From positions 83,758 to 147,757 of the forward strand of contig JADJUF010000020.1 in the NCBI GenBank assembly GCA_016717005.1: a stretch of 64,000 nucleotides of DNA, given 5' to 3'. Below, in pieces: positions 8,776 to 17,955 of this stretch; position 1 is the stretch's first letter; every line of letters begins with the position of its first letter. Both the position numbers and the translations under genes were made by a program. Source of the DNA: Myxococcales bacterium. GTDB lineage: Bacteria; Myxococcota_A; Polyangia; Haliangiales; Haliangiaceae. The notes below the pieces were generated by a model. It saw nothing but the letters and a program-made list of their open reading frames with translations, searched no databases and was not told where the DNA came from.

Positions 8776-9858
8776 CTACTTCTTGCGCCCGAACAGCCCG
8801 GGCAGCTTGTGGCGCAGGCCGCGGAGGCGGTCGCCGAACGCCGCGGGCTGATCCTCGGGCCGCAGCTCGGCGATCGGCGTCAGCGCCGACAGGTCGCCGG
8901 TGCGCGTGCCGAGCCCCATCGACGCCCGGGCCTCGACCACGGTCTTGGCCAGCATCGAGTGCAGGTCGCGGCGCAGCTGCACCTTCTTGAGCGAGGTGCC
9001 GATCTGGCGCGCGAACTCGCGCGTGCTCGGGTAGCGCTGCTCGGGCCGCGCCGACAGGGCGCGGGTGATCAGCGCCGCGAAGTCACTCGGCACGTCGGGC
9101 CGCAGCGGCTTGAGCGGCTGGACCTGGCACTCGCGCAGGCGGGTGTAGGTCTCGTAGTCGTTGGCGCCGTCGAACAGCTTGCGCCCGACCAGCGCCTCCC
9201 ACATCACCGAGCCGGCCGCGAACTGGTCCGACGGCGGGATCGGGCGACCGCCGCTGACGATCTCCGGCGACAGGTACGACATCTTGCCCTTGACCACGCC
9301 GGGCTCGGTGGCCTCGAGCCGGCGATCGGCCGCGAGCGCCAGGCCGAAGTCGATCACCTTCACCATGCCGCGGGTCGTCAGCAGGATGTTGTGCGGGCTG
9401 ACGTCGCGGTGCACGACCGGCGTCACGACGCCGTTCTCGAGCCGCTCGTGCCCGGCCGCGAGCCCGCGCAGGATGCCGACGCCGACCGCCGCGACCAGCT
9501 CCCAGCGCGGACCCTCGCCGCGCTCGAAGTGCCAGCGGGTCCAGGTGCCGAGGTCGACGCCCTCGACCCACTCGAGCACCATGAAGTAGTGGCCGCGCTC
9601 GGTGAGGAAGTCGCGGACCTCGGCCAGGTTGGGCGACTCGAGCGCCGCGCCCAGGCGCGCCTCCTCGACGAACATCTGCACGTAGGCCGGCTGCTGCGCC
9701 AGCGCCGGGTGCATGTGCTTGACCGCGACCACGCGGCGAAAGCCCAGCGCGCCCTCGAGCTCCGCCCGCCACACGTCGGCCATGCCGCCGCGCCCGGCCA
9801 CCTCGATCAGCCGGTAGCGCCGACCGATCAGGTCGCCCGGCTTCGGCACCTCGGACAT
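8776..9858 (-). CDS. Serine/threonine protein kinase, soluble
   Basis: Encodes 360 residues from ATG 9858. The Hanks-type kinase domain covers residues about 15-290. It has the glycine loop GRGGMADVW (22-30), invariant Lys in VAVKHMH (47), catalytic loop HRDVSPHN, DFG in VIDFGLA, and an SPE motif (YLSPEI) in place of APE. HRDVSPHN is a common myxobacterial variant of HRDLKPxN. The C-terminal 70 residues are a helical tail with no membrane helix. A -10-like GATGAT ends 6 nt before the start. Convergent with the lipoprotein gene 37 bp away. Substrates are unknown. Confidence 0.9.
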   Translation of the reverse strand: MSEVPKPGDLIGRRYRLIEVAGRGGMADVWRAELEGALGFRRVVAVKHMHPALAQQPAYVQMFVEEARLGAALESPNLAEVRDFLTERGHYFMVLEWVEGVDLGTWTRWHFERGEGPRWELVAAVGVGILRGLAAGHERLENGVVTPVVHRDVSPHNILLTTRGMVKVIDFGLALAADRRLEATEPGVVKGKMSYLSPEIVSGGRPIPPSDQFAAGSVMWEALVGRKLFDGANDYETYTRLRECQVQPLKPLRPDVPSDFAALITRALSARPEQRYPSTREFARQIGTSLKKVQLRRDLHSMLAKTVVEARASMGLGTRTGDLSALTPIAELRPEDQPAAFGDRLRGLRHKLPGLFGRKK

Positions 9859-9864
9859 CTAGAC

Positions 9865-9870
9865 ATCATC
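9865..9870 (-). promoter_or_regulatory. -10-like GATGAT, leaderless spacing (kinase)
   Basis: GATGAT on the minus strand, then GTCTAG, then ATG 9858. It matches the -10 consensus at four positions. Confidence 0.4.
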
Positions 9871-9974
9871 GCACGCGCTCGCCGCCGCTCGCCCGGCGTC
9901 CGCGGACTATTGTGGCCGGCTGGCCGCGGCCCCGGCGCCCGGCGCGGTCGAGGCCGCGGTTCGCCGCCCCGCGG

Positions 9975-11102
9975 ATGCGCGCTCGCCTGTGCCTCGCCGC
10001 GTCGCTCGTGCTCGTGCTCGCCGCCTGCGGCGACGACGGCGCGACCCCGCCGGCGCCCGATCTGTCGGTCGAGGCCGCGGGGCCGTACCCGGTCGGCACC
10101 GTCGACGTCACGCTCACCGACGGCGCCCGCGCCCGCGACCTGCCGACCCAGGTGTGGTTCCCGGCCGAGGCCGGCGCCGCCGCCGCCGCGGCGACCGGCT
10201 TCCCGATCGCCGAGCTCGAGCTCGAGCCCAACCGCACGACCTACGCCGACCTCCTGGCCGCGGCCGATCCCGCGTGCCCGAGCCGCACCGCCCACGCCGC
10301 GCGCGGCGCCGCGCCCGCGCCCGGCCGCTTCCCGCTGATCGCGATCTCGCACTGCCACGAGTGCACGCGGTTCTCGACCGCGACCGTGGCCGAGCGCCTG
10401 GCCAGCCACGGCTTCGTCGTCGTCGCGGTCGATCACGTCGGCAACACGCTCTGGAACCAGCAGGCCGGCGACGGGCTGCCGCTCGACACCACCACGCTCG
10501 CGACCCGCGTCGCCGACGTCCGGCTCGCGATCGACGCCGCGCTCGCCGGCACGCCGCCGTTCCCGGCCGCGCTCACCGCGGTCATCGATCCCGAGACGAT
10601 CGGCGTGATGGGCCACAGCTTCGGCGCGGTCACCGCCGGCATGGTGACCCAGGCCGAGCCGCGCATCGACGCGGCGCTGGCGCTGGCGGCGCCGATGGAG
10701 AACCCGCTCCTGCCCGGCGTCCACGTCGCCGACCTGGGCCGGCCGCTGGGATTCGTGCTCGCGGTCGAGGACAACTCGATCACCGAGCTCGGCAACAACC
10801 TCATCCGGAGCAACTACGACCAGGCCACCGCCGGCGCGTGGCGCGCCGAGATCGCCGACGCCGGGCACTGGTCGGTCTCGGATCTGGTCGGCGTCATCCC
10901 CGGCTTCGCGCCGGGCTGCCAGGCCGGCACCCGCCAGACCGACGGCCAGCCGTTCACGTACCTCGACGCCGCTACCGGCCGCGCCATCACCGCCGCCTAC
11001 GCCACCGCGTTCTTCCGCGCCTACCTCGCCGACGACGCCGGCGCCCGCGCCTACCTCGACGCGCCGCGCCCGGCCGGGACCGTCACCGTCACGCGGAGGT
11101 AG
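9975..11102 (+). CDS. Lipoprotein alpha/beta hydrolase, PAF-acetylhydrolase-like
   Basis: Encodes 375 residues from ATG 9975, which begins a lipoprotein signal (LCLAASLVLVLAAC). An upstream in-frame GTG at 9912 would add an Arg/Pro-rich extension and is unlikely. The core shows the platelet-activating-factor acetylhydrolase/dienelactone hydrolase layout: LPTQVWFPAE near the start, an oxyanion region around PLIAISHC, nucleophile elbow GHSFGAV (about residue 213) and a late His in AGHWSV. It would hydrolyse an ester or lactone in the periplasm or at the outer membrane; the substrate is unknown. Its last codons (TVTVTRR-stop) lie inside a 68-bp tandem duplication. Confidence 0.8.
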   Translation: MRARLCLAASLVLVLAACGDDGATPPAPDLSVEAAGPYPVGTVDVTLTDGARARDLPTQVWFPAEAGAAAAAATGFPIAELELEPNRTTYADLLAAADPACPSRTAHAARGAAPAPGRFPLIAISHCHECTRFSTATVAERLASHGFVVVAVDHVGNTLWNQQAGDGLPLDTTTLATRVADVRLAIDAALAGTPPFPAALTAVIDPETIGVMGHSFGAVTAGMVTQAEPRIDAALALAAPMENPLLPGVHVADLGRPLGFVLAVEDNSITELGNNLIRSNYDQATAGAWRAEIADAGHWSVSDLVGVIPGFAPGCQAGTRQTDGQPFTYLDAATGRAITAAYATAFFRAYLADDAGARAYLDAPRPAGTVTVTRR

Positions 11103-11219
11103 CCCAGCCGTGGATCGGCAGCTCGCTGACGAGCACGCGCGCGCGGCCGGCCACCGTCACGCGGAGGTAGCCCAGCCGTGGATCGGCAGCTCGCTGACGA
11201 ACACGCGCTCGCGGCCGGC
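11084..11219. repeat. 68-bp tandem duplication over two convergent gene ends
   Basis: Copies 11084-11151 and 11152-11219 differ at only two bases. Copy 1 contains the stop of the hydrolase; copy 2 contains the stop of the GIDE-domain gene on the other strand. Each copy carries the same two potential C-termini, VTRR-stop (plus) and SELPIHGWATSA-stop (minus). Confidence 0.95.
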
Positions 11220-11683
11220 CCCGGTCACGCGCACGCGCGTGCCGCCGCGGGTGGGATCGGGATCGCGCTCTGGCACCAGCCGGCCGTGGACCGCGACCAC
11301 CTCGCCGACCGCCAGCACGCCCTCGCGCAGGACCACGAGGCCCTCGGGGAGCCGGAACCGGCGCACCAGCTCGGCCACGGCCTGGACCACGCGCGCGCCC
11401 GGCGCCACCTCGAACCGCCGGTCGTAGTCGACCTCGACCTGCGCGCCCTCGGGATCGATCAGCGCGATGCCGGTGCCGTCGTCGATCTCGAACGACTGGC
11501 CGCGGGCCTCGTAGGCCAGCCGGGTCCAGCCGACCCCGTCCTCGGGCATCTCGACGACGATCTTGTAGTACCAGCACGGCCGCCCCGACAGCGGCGCGGC
11601 GATCGGCGCGTCGCCGATCAGCGTGCCCCGCACCCAGCCGACGCCGTCACGCTCGATCGAGCCGATCGCCGACGGCGCCTCGA

Positions 11684-11687
<4 letters not shown>
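11157..11687 (-). CDS. GIDE-domain protein
   Basis: Encodes 176 residues from ATG 11687, which overlaps the stop of the acyl-CoA dehydrogenase (ATGA). The core sequence PIAAPLSGRPCWYYKIVVE and the later SFEIDDGTGIALIDPEGAQV match the GIDE domain. That domain is named after mitochondrial MUL1-type E3 ligases but occurs in many bacterial membrane-associated proteins of unknown role. Neither a RING domain nor a membrane helix is present here. Its last residues (VFVSELPIHGWATSA) fall within the duplicated 68-bp unit, and a second in-frame copy of that tail lies beyond the stop. Translational coupling with the dehydrogenase suggests a linked role. Confidence 0.72.
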
Positions 11688-12832
<1,145 letters not shown>

Positions 12833-12836
12833 GCCG

Positions 12837-12850
12837 CGATGCTAGCATCG
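12837..12850. promoter_or_regulatory. 14-bp palindrome giving back-to-back -10 boxes
   Basis: CGATGCTAGCATCG is perfectly palindromic, so TAGCAT is present on both strands. On the minus strand it ends 6 nt before GTG 12832 (acyl-CoA dehydrogenase); on the plus strand 10 nt before ATG 12859 (kinase-like gene). It could be a shared promoter core, an operator, or both. Confidence 0.55.
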
Positions 12851-12858
12851 ACGTCGGG

Positions 12859-13611
12859 ATGGACGAGCGCGCTGGCCCCTGGATCCTCGGCGAGGTCATC
12901 GCCGCCGGCGAGCTGGCCGAGGTCCGGGTCGGTCGGGCCGGTGCCGCCGAGGCTGCGATCAAGCGGTTGCACGCCCACGCCGCCCGGGACCCGGCGGTGC
13001 AGGCGCTGTTTCGGGCCGAGGCGACGCTCACCTGCGCCCTTCCGCCGCACCCCCGCGTGGTCCGCGGCCGCGGCCACGACCTCGACGGCGACCGCCCGCA
13101 CCTCGTGCTCGAGCGCGTCGACGGGATCGATCTGCGGGCCCAGCTCGGGATCGCGCACGCGCCGGCGCAGGTCGCCGCGATCGTCGCGGGCGCCGCCGCC
13201 GCGGTGGCGTTCGTCCACGCCCAGGGCTGGGTCCACGGCGACGTCGTGCCGGCCAACCTGATCGTCGGCCCCGACGGCCCGGTGCTGTGCGACCTCGGCG
13301 TGGCCCGGGCGATCGGCGTCGCCGGGCCGGTGCGCGGCACCGCGGCGTACATGGCGCCCGAGCAGGTGCGCGGGCAGGCGTGGACCACCGCCGTCGACGT
13401 GTTCGCGCTCGGCGTGATCGCCTGGGAGCTCGCCACCGGGGCGCGGCTGTTCCACCGCGGCGCCAGCTACCTGTCGATGGCCGCGGTGGTGGAGACCGCC
13501 GCGCCGGCCCTCGATGACACCGCGCTGGCGGCGGTGGTGGCGGCCGCGCTGGCCAAGGATCCGGCGGCGCGCCCGACCGCGGCCGAGCTGGGCGCCGCGC
13601 TGGCCCCTTGA
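12859..13611 (+). CDS. Small, atypical protein kinase-like protein
   Basis: Encodes 250 residues, little more than a bare kinase fold. The glycine loop is poor (IAAGELAEVRVG). A Lys is present in AAIKRLHAH. The catalytic loop reads HGDVVPANL, so the Arg of HRD is replaced by Gly while the Asp and downstream Asn remain. The metal loop is DLG instead of DFG, and APE is intact (YMAPEQ). It may be a weak kinase or a pseudokinase. No membrane helix or sensor domain is present. Divergent from the acyl-CoA dehydrogenase across a palindromic promoter region. Confidence 0.8.
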   Translation: MDERAGPWILGEVIAAGELAEVRVGRAGAAEAAIKRLHAHAARDPAVQALFRAEATLTCALPPHPRVVRGRGHDLDGDRPHLVLERVDGIDLRAQLGIAHAPAQVAAIVAGAAAAVAFVHAQGWVHGDVVPANLIVGPDGPVLCDLGVARAIGVAGPVRGTAAYMAPEQVRGQAWTTAVDVFALGVIAWELATGARLFHRGASYLSMAAVVETAAPALDDTALAAVVAAALAKDPAARPTAAELGAALAP

Positions 13612-13637
13612 CGCGCCCCAACCCCGCGGGGGCCTGG

Positions 13638-13643
13638 TATCGT
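13638..13643 (+). promoter_or_regulatory. -10-like TATCGT, leaderless spacing (lectin-like lipoprotein)
   Basis: TATCGT, GGGCCC, then GTG 13650. This fixes the start at 13650 rather than at an upstream in-frame ATG/ACG region. Confidence 0.5.
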
Positions 13644-13649
13644 GGGCCC

Positions 13650-14273
13650 GTGCTTCGCCTGACTGGACTGCTGACGCTGGTCGCCGCGTGCTCGTTCACG
13701 GCGGCCGGCGGGCCCGACGCGGGCGACGGCACGAGCGGGGACGACGCGGCCCCCGAGGACGGCACCGTCGCCGTCGACGCCGCGGCCGTCGACGCGGTGG
13801 CCGTCGACGCGGTGGCCGTCGACGCGGTGGCCATCGACGCCCCGCCGCCCTGCCCCGCCACCTACATCAACGGCTACCGCTACGTCGGCACCCAGCAGAC
13901 GTGGCGCGTGGCCGAGGCCGACTGCGAGGACGACTCCGACGGCCTGACCCACCTGGTCGTGCTCGACAACGACGCCGAGCGGATCGCGATCAACACGCTG
14001 ATCACCAGCCTGGCGGGCACCGACATCTGGGTCGGCATCATGCGCGACCCGCCGATGCCGTGGGTGTGGCGCCAGGTCACCGGCGGCCCGGCCAGCTACC
14101 TGCCGTGGGAGGGCGACCAGCCCGACAACCAGTCCGGCGATCAGCAGGTCGTCACGCTGATGCGCGCCACTGGCCTCCTGCGCGACGTCAGCCCGGGCAC
14201 CTCGACCGCGCGCCCGGCCCTGTGCGAGTGCGATCGGCGACCGCCGACGAACGCCGACTACGCCGACCCGTGA
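13650..14273 (+). CDS. Lipoprotein with C-type-lectin-like domain
   Basis: Encodes 207 residues. GTG 13650 starts a lipoprotein signal (VLRLTGLLTLVAAC). The linker at residues about 20-65 is acidic and contains a DAVAV repeat. Residues about 70-200 match a C-type-lectin fold: CPATYINGYRYVG, a Glu/Asp-rich WRVAEADC helix, DIWVGIMRD, and PWEGDQPDNQSGDQQ (the EPN/WND-like ligand loop), ending in CECD. Such domains bind carbohydrate or other surface ligands, often with calcium. Immediately tail-to-tail with the kinase gene on the other strand, with no base between the stops. Confidence 0.78.
   Translation: MLRLTGLLTLVAACSFTAAGGPDAGDGTSGDDAAPEDGTVAVDAAAVDAVAVDAVAVDAVAIDAPPPCPATYINGYRYVGTQQTWRVAEADCEDDSDGLTHLVVLDNDAERIAINTLITSLAGTDIWVGIMRDPPMPWVWRQVTGGPASYLPWEGDQPDNQSGDQQVVTLMRATGLLRDVSPGTSTARPALCECDRRPPTNADYADP
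13785..13829 (+). repeat. Three tandem 15-bp units in the lectin linker
   Basis: The unit GCCGTCGACGCGGTG occurs three times in a row, followed by a diverged copy. It encodes the repeat AVDAV. Length is a multiple of three, so copy-number change would keep the frame. Confidence 0.85.
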
Positions 14274-17036
14274 TCAGCGCGGCGCCGCCAGCGCCGCCCG
14301 CTCGCGCTCGATCTGCGCGCGCCGGCGCGGCGCGATGTCGTCGTCGGTCACCAGCGGCGCGGCCTGGGCCAGGATCGCGCGGAGCCGCGCCGGCGCGCCG
14401 CCGCTGGCGTGGATGGCCCGGGCCAGCGTGTGCAGCAGATCGAGCCGCTCGCTGGGCGACGCCTCGGCGAACCCGGCGGTGGTGAGCAGCGGCGTCAGCA
14501 GCCGGACCGCGGTCGGCGCGTCACCGGCCGCCAGCTCGGCCCAGCCCGCCAGCACCCGCGGTAAGAACACGCTCGGGTCCTCGACCCCGGTCGGGCCCGC
14601 GACCGCGGTCGCGACCGCGAGCAGGCGCGCGGTGTCAGGCCGGGCGTCGACGCCCAGCTCGAGCTCGGTGATCGCCAGGTTGATCAGCGTGTTGACCACG
14701 CGCGGATCGGCCCCGTCGCCGCGCGGGCTGCGATCGTAGAGCGCGATCGCGCGCCGGAGCAGCGGCACCGCCGGCGCCAGGTCGCCCTGGTCGCCCATCA
14801 CCCCGGCCAGACCGGTGAGCGTCGACGCGACGCCGACGTGGTCGCGGCCCAGCGTCGCCTCCTTGATCGCCAGCGCACGCTCGAAGTCGGCCCGCGCGTC
14901 GGGGTAGCGGTGCTGCCGCCACGCGACGTTGGCCTGGTTGGTGACGATCGGGCCGAGCAGCGGGTGGTCCTCGCCGAGGATCCGGGTCGCGTCGGCGCGC
15001 GCCCGCGCCAGCTCGGCCGCGGCCTCGTCGAGCCGGCCCAGGCCGATCAGCGTCGCCGCCAGGTTGATGCGCGGGTTCAGCGTCGACGGGTGCTCGGGGC
15101 CGAGCGCCGCGAGCAGCCGCGCCAGCGCCGCGCGGTGCAGCCGCTCGGCCGCGTCCAGGTCGCGCGCCAGGTCCATGCGCACGCCGCGGTGGTCGAGCTG
15201 CACCGCCGCCAGGGTCGCGTCGCCCGCGGCCTCGACCAGCGCGGTCGCGATCGCGTCCCAGCGATCGGCGGCGTCGGCCGACCGGCGCCAGAAGCCCTCG
15301 ACCCACACCAGCCGCAGCGCCGCGTCGGCGGCGGCGCGATCGGCGCGCGCGCCGATCGCGGTGTAGAGCGCGCGCTGGTAGTACGTGGCGGCCGCGGCGT
15401 GCTCGCCGCGGGCCTCGGCGGCCTGGCCCAGGACGTGGGCCGCCTCGGCCATGAGCGGCGCCCAGCCGAACGCCGCGACCGCCTGGGCTAGCGCCGGCAG
15501 CGCCGGGACCGGCCGCCCCAGCGCGACCGCCGCGCGGGCGTCGGCGAGCTGGCCGGTCAACGCGGCGCTAGCCGCGGCCGCGGCCGGCACCTCGGGCAGC
15601 GGCACCACCCGACGCAACGCCAGCTCGTCGGCGCAGGTCGTCGGCGCCGGCAGCGCCGCGATCGCCTGGACCGCCCGCTCGGCCGCGTCGACGTCAGCGG
15701 TCGCCAGCGCCGCCACCAGCGCCGCGCCGCGCTGCCGGACCCGCTCGAGGCACGCGGCCCGGAGATCCATCAGCTCGTCGGACTGCTGGTGGCGGACGCG
15801 GGTCGCGCGGCACACGTCGAGCCGCTGGCCCCGCCACGCGCCGGCGAACGCGTCGAGCTCGGCGACCGCGGCCGCGCTGGTGCCGGCGGCCCACGGCCGA
15901 TCGATCGCGGCCAGCGCGGTCGCGACCGTCGCGCGCTGGCGCGGCCACACCGGCTCGATCGCCGCCGCGGCGCCCGCGCACGGGTCGCGCGGCCCGTCGG
16001 CCCGGGCCGCGAACGCCAGCGCGCCGCCGACGCCGCCGACCACGACCAGCGCGGCGGCCGCGGCCAGCCGACGGCGCGCGACGCGCGGATCGCGGGCCAG
16101 CGCCGCCGCCAGCGCCTCGAGCGACGGCCAGCGCGCGCCCGCCGTCGGCGCCACCGCGCGCACGAGCACGTCGCGCACCCACGCCGGCGCGGCGCGCCGC
16201 CGCGGCGCCCGCACCTCACCCAGCTGGACCGCCGCCGCGACCGCGATCGGCTCGGCCGCGAACGGGTGGTCGCCGTCGAGCACCTCGAGGAACGCGACGC
16301 CGAAACCGAACTGATCGGTCGCCGCGGTCGCCGGCTCGCCGCGGTGCTGCTCCGGCGCCATGTACGCCGGCGTGCCTGAGCCCGAGGCGGTCGTCGGACC
16401 GTCCTGCGAGATCGCCAGGCCGAAGTCGGCGATCCACGCGCGCACGGCCGGGCCGCGCGCGTCGACCAGGATGTTGTCGGGCTTGACGTCGCGGTGCAGG
16501 AGCCCGGCCGCGTGCGCCGCGGCCAGCCCGCTCGCCACCTGGCGCGCGACCGCGACGACGTCCTGCCAGCGCGGCTCGGTCGCGGCCCAGGCCCGCAGGC
16601 TGCGCCCGGCCACGAACTCCATCGCGATCCAGACGTCGTCGGCGTGCGCCCCGGCGTCGTAGATCGCGACCACCGCCGGATGCGCGAGCTTGGCGGCGGC
16701 CCGGGCCTCGGCCAGGAGCCGGACGTGGCCGTCGACGCCAGCGCCGCCGTGCGGGTGCACCAGCTTGAGCGCGACCTTACGATCGAGCTGCGGATCCCAG
16801 GCCGCGTAGACCACGCCCATCGCGCCTGCCCCGAGCCGCTCGAGCAGCGTGAACCGCCCGACCCGCACCGGCTCGCCGTCGCCGAACAGCGCCGCCCGCG
16901 CCGCGGCCCGGACCCGCCGCGCCTCGAGATCATCGGGCGGGCGCGCCGCGGCCAGGGCCGGCGGCCCACCGCCGTCGGAGCCGGGCTCGGTCGCGGCGTC
17001 GTGGATCGGCACGTCGACCTCGGACACTGGCGCCAT
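14274..17036 (-). CDS. Membrane Ser/Thr kinase with C-terminal TPR array
   Basis: Encodes 920 residues. The kinase domain spans about 55-330: GAGAMGVVY loop, VALKLVH Lys, HRDVKPDN catalytic loop, DFGLA, and YMAPEQ. One membrane helix follows (LAAAAALVVVGGVGGALAF, about 345-365). The periplasmic part carries a coiled helical region and then several TPR units (for example HPSTLNPRINLAATLIGLGR and HVGVASTLTGLAGVMGDQGD), typical of myxobacterial kinase-TPR receptors. ATG 17036 is the listed start; GTG 17027 is also plausible because TACGAT ends seven bases before it. Divergent from an ECF sigma gene 120 bp away, an arrangement in which the kinase commonly regulates the sigma factor. Confidence 0.9.
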   Translation of the reverse strand: MAPVSEVDVPIHDAATEPGSDGGGPPALAAARPPDDLEARRVRAAARAALFGDGEPVRVGRFTLLERLGAGAMGVVYAAWDPQLDRKVALKLVHPHGGAGVDGHVRLLAEARAAAKLAHPAVVAIYDAGAHADDVWIAMEFVAGRSLRAWAATEPRWQDVVAVARQVASGLAAAHAAGLLHRDVKPDNILVDARGPAVRAWIADFGLAISQDGPTTASGSGTPAYMAPEQHRGEPATAATDQFGFGVAFLEVLDGDHPFAAEPIAVAAAVQLGEVRAPRRRAAPAWVRDVLVRAVAPTAGARWPSLEALAAALARDPRVARRRLAAAAALVVVGGVGGALAFAARADGPRDPCAGAAAAIEPVWPRQRATVATALAAIDRPWAAGTSAAAVAELDAFAGAWRGQRLDVCRATRVRHQQSDELMDLRAACLERVRQRGAALVAALATADVDAAERAVQAIAALPAPTTCADELALRRVVPLPEVPAAAAASAALTGQLADARAAVALGRPVPALPALAQAVAAFGWAPLMAEAAHVLGQAAEARGEHAAAATYYQRALYTAIGARADRAAADAALRLVWVEGFWRRSADAADRWDAIATALVEAAGDATLAAVQLDHRGVRMDLARDLDAAERLHRAALARLLAALGPEHPSTLNPRINLAATLIGLGRLDEAAAELARARADATRILGEDHPLLGPIVTNQANVAWRQHRYPDARADFERALAIKEATLGRDHVGVASTLTGLAGVMGDQGDLAPAVPLLRRAIALYDRSPRGDGADPRVVNTLINLAITELELGVDARPDTARLLAVATAVAGPTGVEDPSVFLPRVLAGWAELAAGDAPTAVRLLTPLLTTAGFAEASPSERLDLLHTLARAIHASGGAPARLRAILAQAAPLVTDDDIAPRRRAQIERERAALAAPR

Positions 17037-17144
17037 CGTACCACCGGGCGCGACGCGCCAGGCGCGCGCGCTCGCCTCCGCGGCCCCGCGATCGCGCCCG
17101 CCGCGGCCGTGCGGATCGCGATTCAACCCGGTCGCCCTTGGAGG

Positions 17145-17150
17145 TAGGCT
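17145..17150 (+). promoter_or_regulatory. -10-like TAGGCT, leaderless spacing (ECF sigma)
   Basis: TAGGCT, GGGCGC, then GTG 17157. A weak -35 (TTCAAC) lies 17 bp upstream. Confidence 0.5.
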
Positions 17151-17156
17151 GGGCGC

Positions 17157-17756
17157 GTGCAAGACGGTGACGCCGCGCTGCTCCGTGCCTGGCAGGCCGG
17201 CGACCGCCGGGCCGGCAGCGCCCTGTTCGAGCGCCACGTCGCGGCGATCACGCGGTTCTTCCGCAGCAAGACCGACACCGACATCGACGATCTGGTCCAG
17301 GACACGTTCCTGGCGTGCGTGCGCAGCGTCGACGGCCGCCCGATCGAGTCGTTCCGCGGCTTCCTGTTCGGCGTCGCGCGCCACAAGCTCCTCGATCACA
17401 TCGCCCGCCGCGCGCGCGCGCCGTTCGATCCGACCACGCAGTCGGCCGTCGCCGGCGGCGCGTCACCGGCCAGCGCGTTGGCCCAGCGCCAGGAGCACGT
17501 GCTGCTGCTGCGCGCGCTCCGCGCCATCCCGCTCGACTTCCAGATCACCCTCGAGCTGTTCTACTGGGAGGGCCTGTCGGGCGAGGACATCGCGGTCGCC
17601 ACGGGCGTGTCGCCCCACACCGTGCGCAGCCGGCTGGCCCGCGGCCGCGCCGCGCTCGAGCAGGCGGTGCGCGACCTCGCCGACGCGCCCGCCACCGCGA
17701 CCACGACGCTGAGCGATCTCGACGGCTGGGCCCGGGGCCTGGCCGCGGCGCTGTGA
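17157..17756 (+). CDS. ECF sigma factor linked to a divergent Ser/Thr kinase
   Basis: Encodes 199 residues. Region 2: RFFRSKTDTDIDDLVQDTFLA with RGFLFGVARHKLLDHI. Region 4: LELFYWEGLSGEDIAVATG and VSPHTVRSRLARGRAALEQ. The first residues (DGDAALLRAWQAGD) are the usual ECF start. GTG 17157 is supported by a TAGGCT box six bases upstream. No anti-sigma gene follows. The divergent partner is a membrane kinase, which recalls the ECF groups whose activity is controlled by phosphorylation of the sigma factor. That link is inferred from gene order. Confidence 0.9.
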   Translation: MQDGDAALLRAWQAGDRRAGSALFERHVAAITRFFRSKTDTDIDDLVQDTFLACVRSVDGRPIESFRGFLFGVARHKLLDHIARRARAPFDPTTQSAVAGGASPASALAQRQEHVLLLRALRAIPLDFQITLELFYWEGLSGEDIAVATGVSPHTVRSRLARGRAALEQAVRDLADAPATATTTLSDLDGWARGLAAAL

Positions 17757-17787
17757 CCCGCGTCGGCGCGCGCGCCTCGGGCGATCC

Positions 17788-17955
17788 CTACTCGGCGCGA
17801 CGGGCGGCCCGCGCGGCCCGGGCGGCGTCGCGCTCGGCGTCGCGCTTGGCCTGACCGTCGGCGGCGTTGCGCGCGGCCCGGGCGCCGAGGATGAAGCCGA
17901 TCAGCATCCCGGTCAGCGCGACCATCGGGATGAAGAAGATGTGGCCGAAGGTCAC
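17788..17955 (-). CDS. Small single-span membrane protein, last gene of the ccm operon
   Basis: Encodes 55 residues from GTG 17955, which overlaps the previous stop (GTGA). One membrane helix (IFFIPMVALTGMLIGFILG) is followed by a strongly charged Arg/Ala/Asp tail (RDAERDAARAARAARRAE). The layout resembles small Ccm accessory proteins such as CcmD, but CcmD-like sequence is already present in the gene before it. The function is not known. Its position and overlap argue that it is real and co-translated. Confidence 0.62.
   Translation of the reverse strand: MTFGHIFFIPMVALTGMLIGFILGARAARNAADGQAKRDAERDAARAARAARRAE

Noticed and set aside
17788..17955. Calling the 55-residue protein CcmD
   Set aside because: The preceding gene has a better CcmD-like helix plus charged coil. 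The small protein only shares the general layout.
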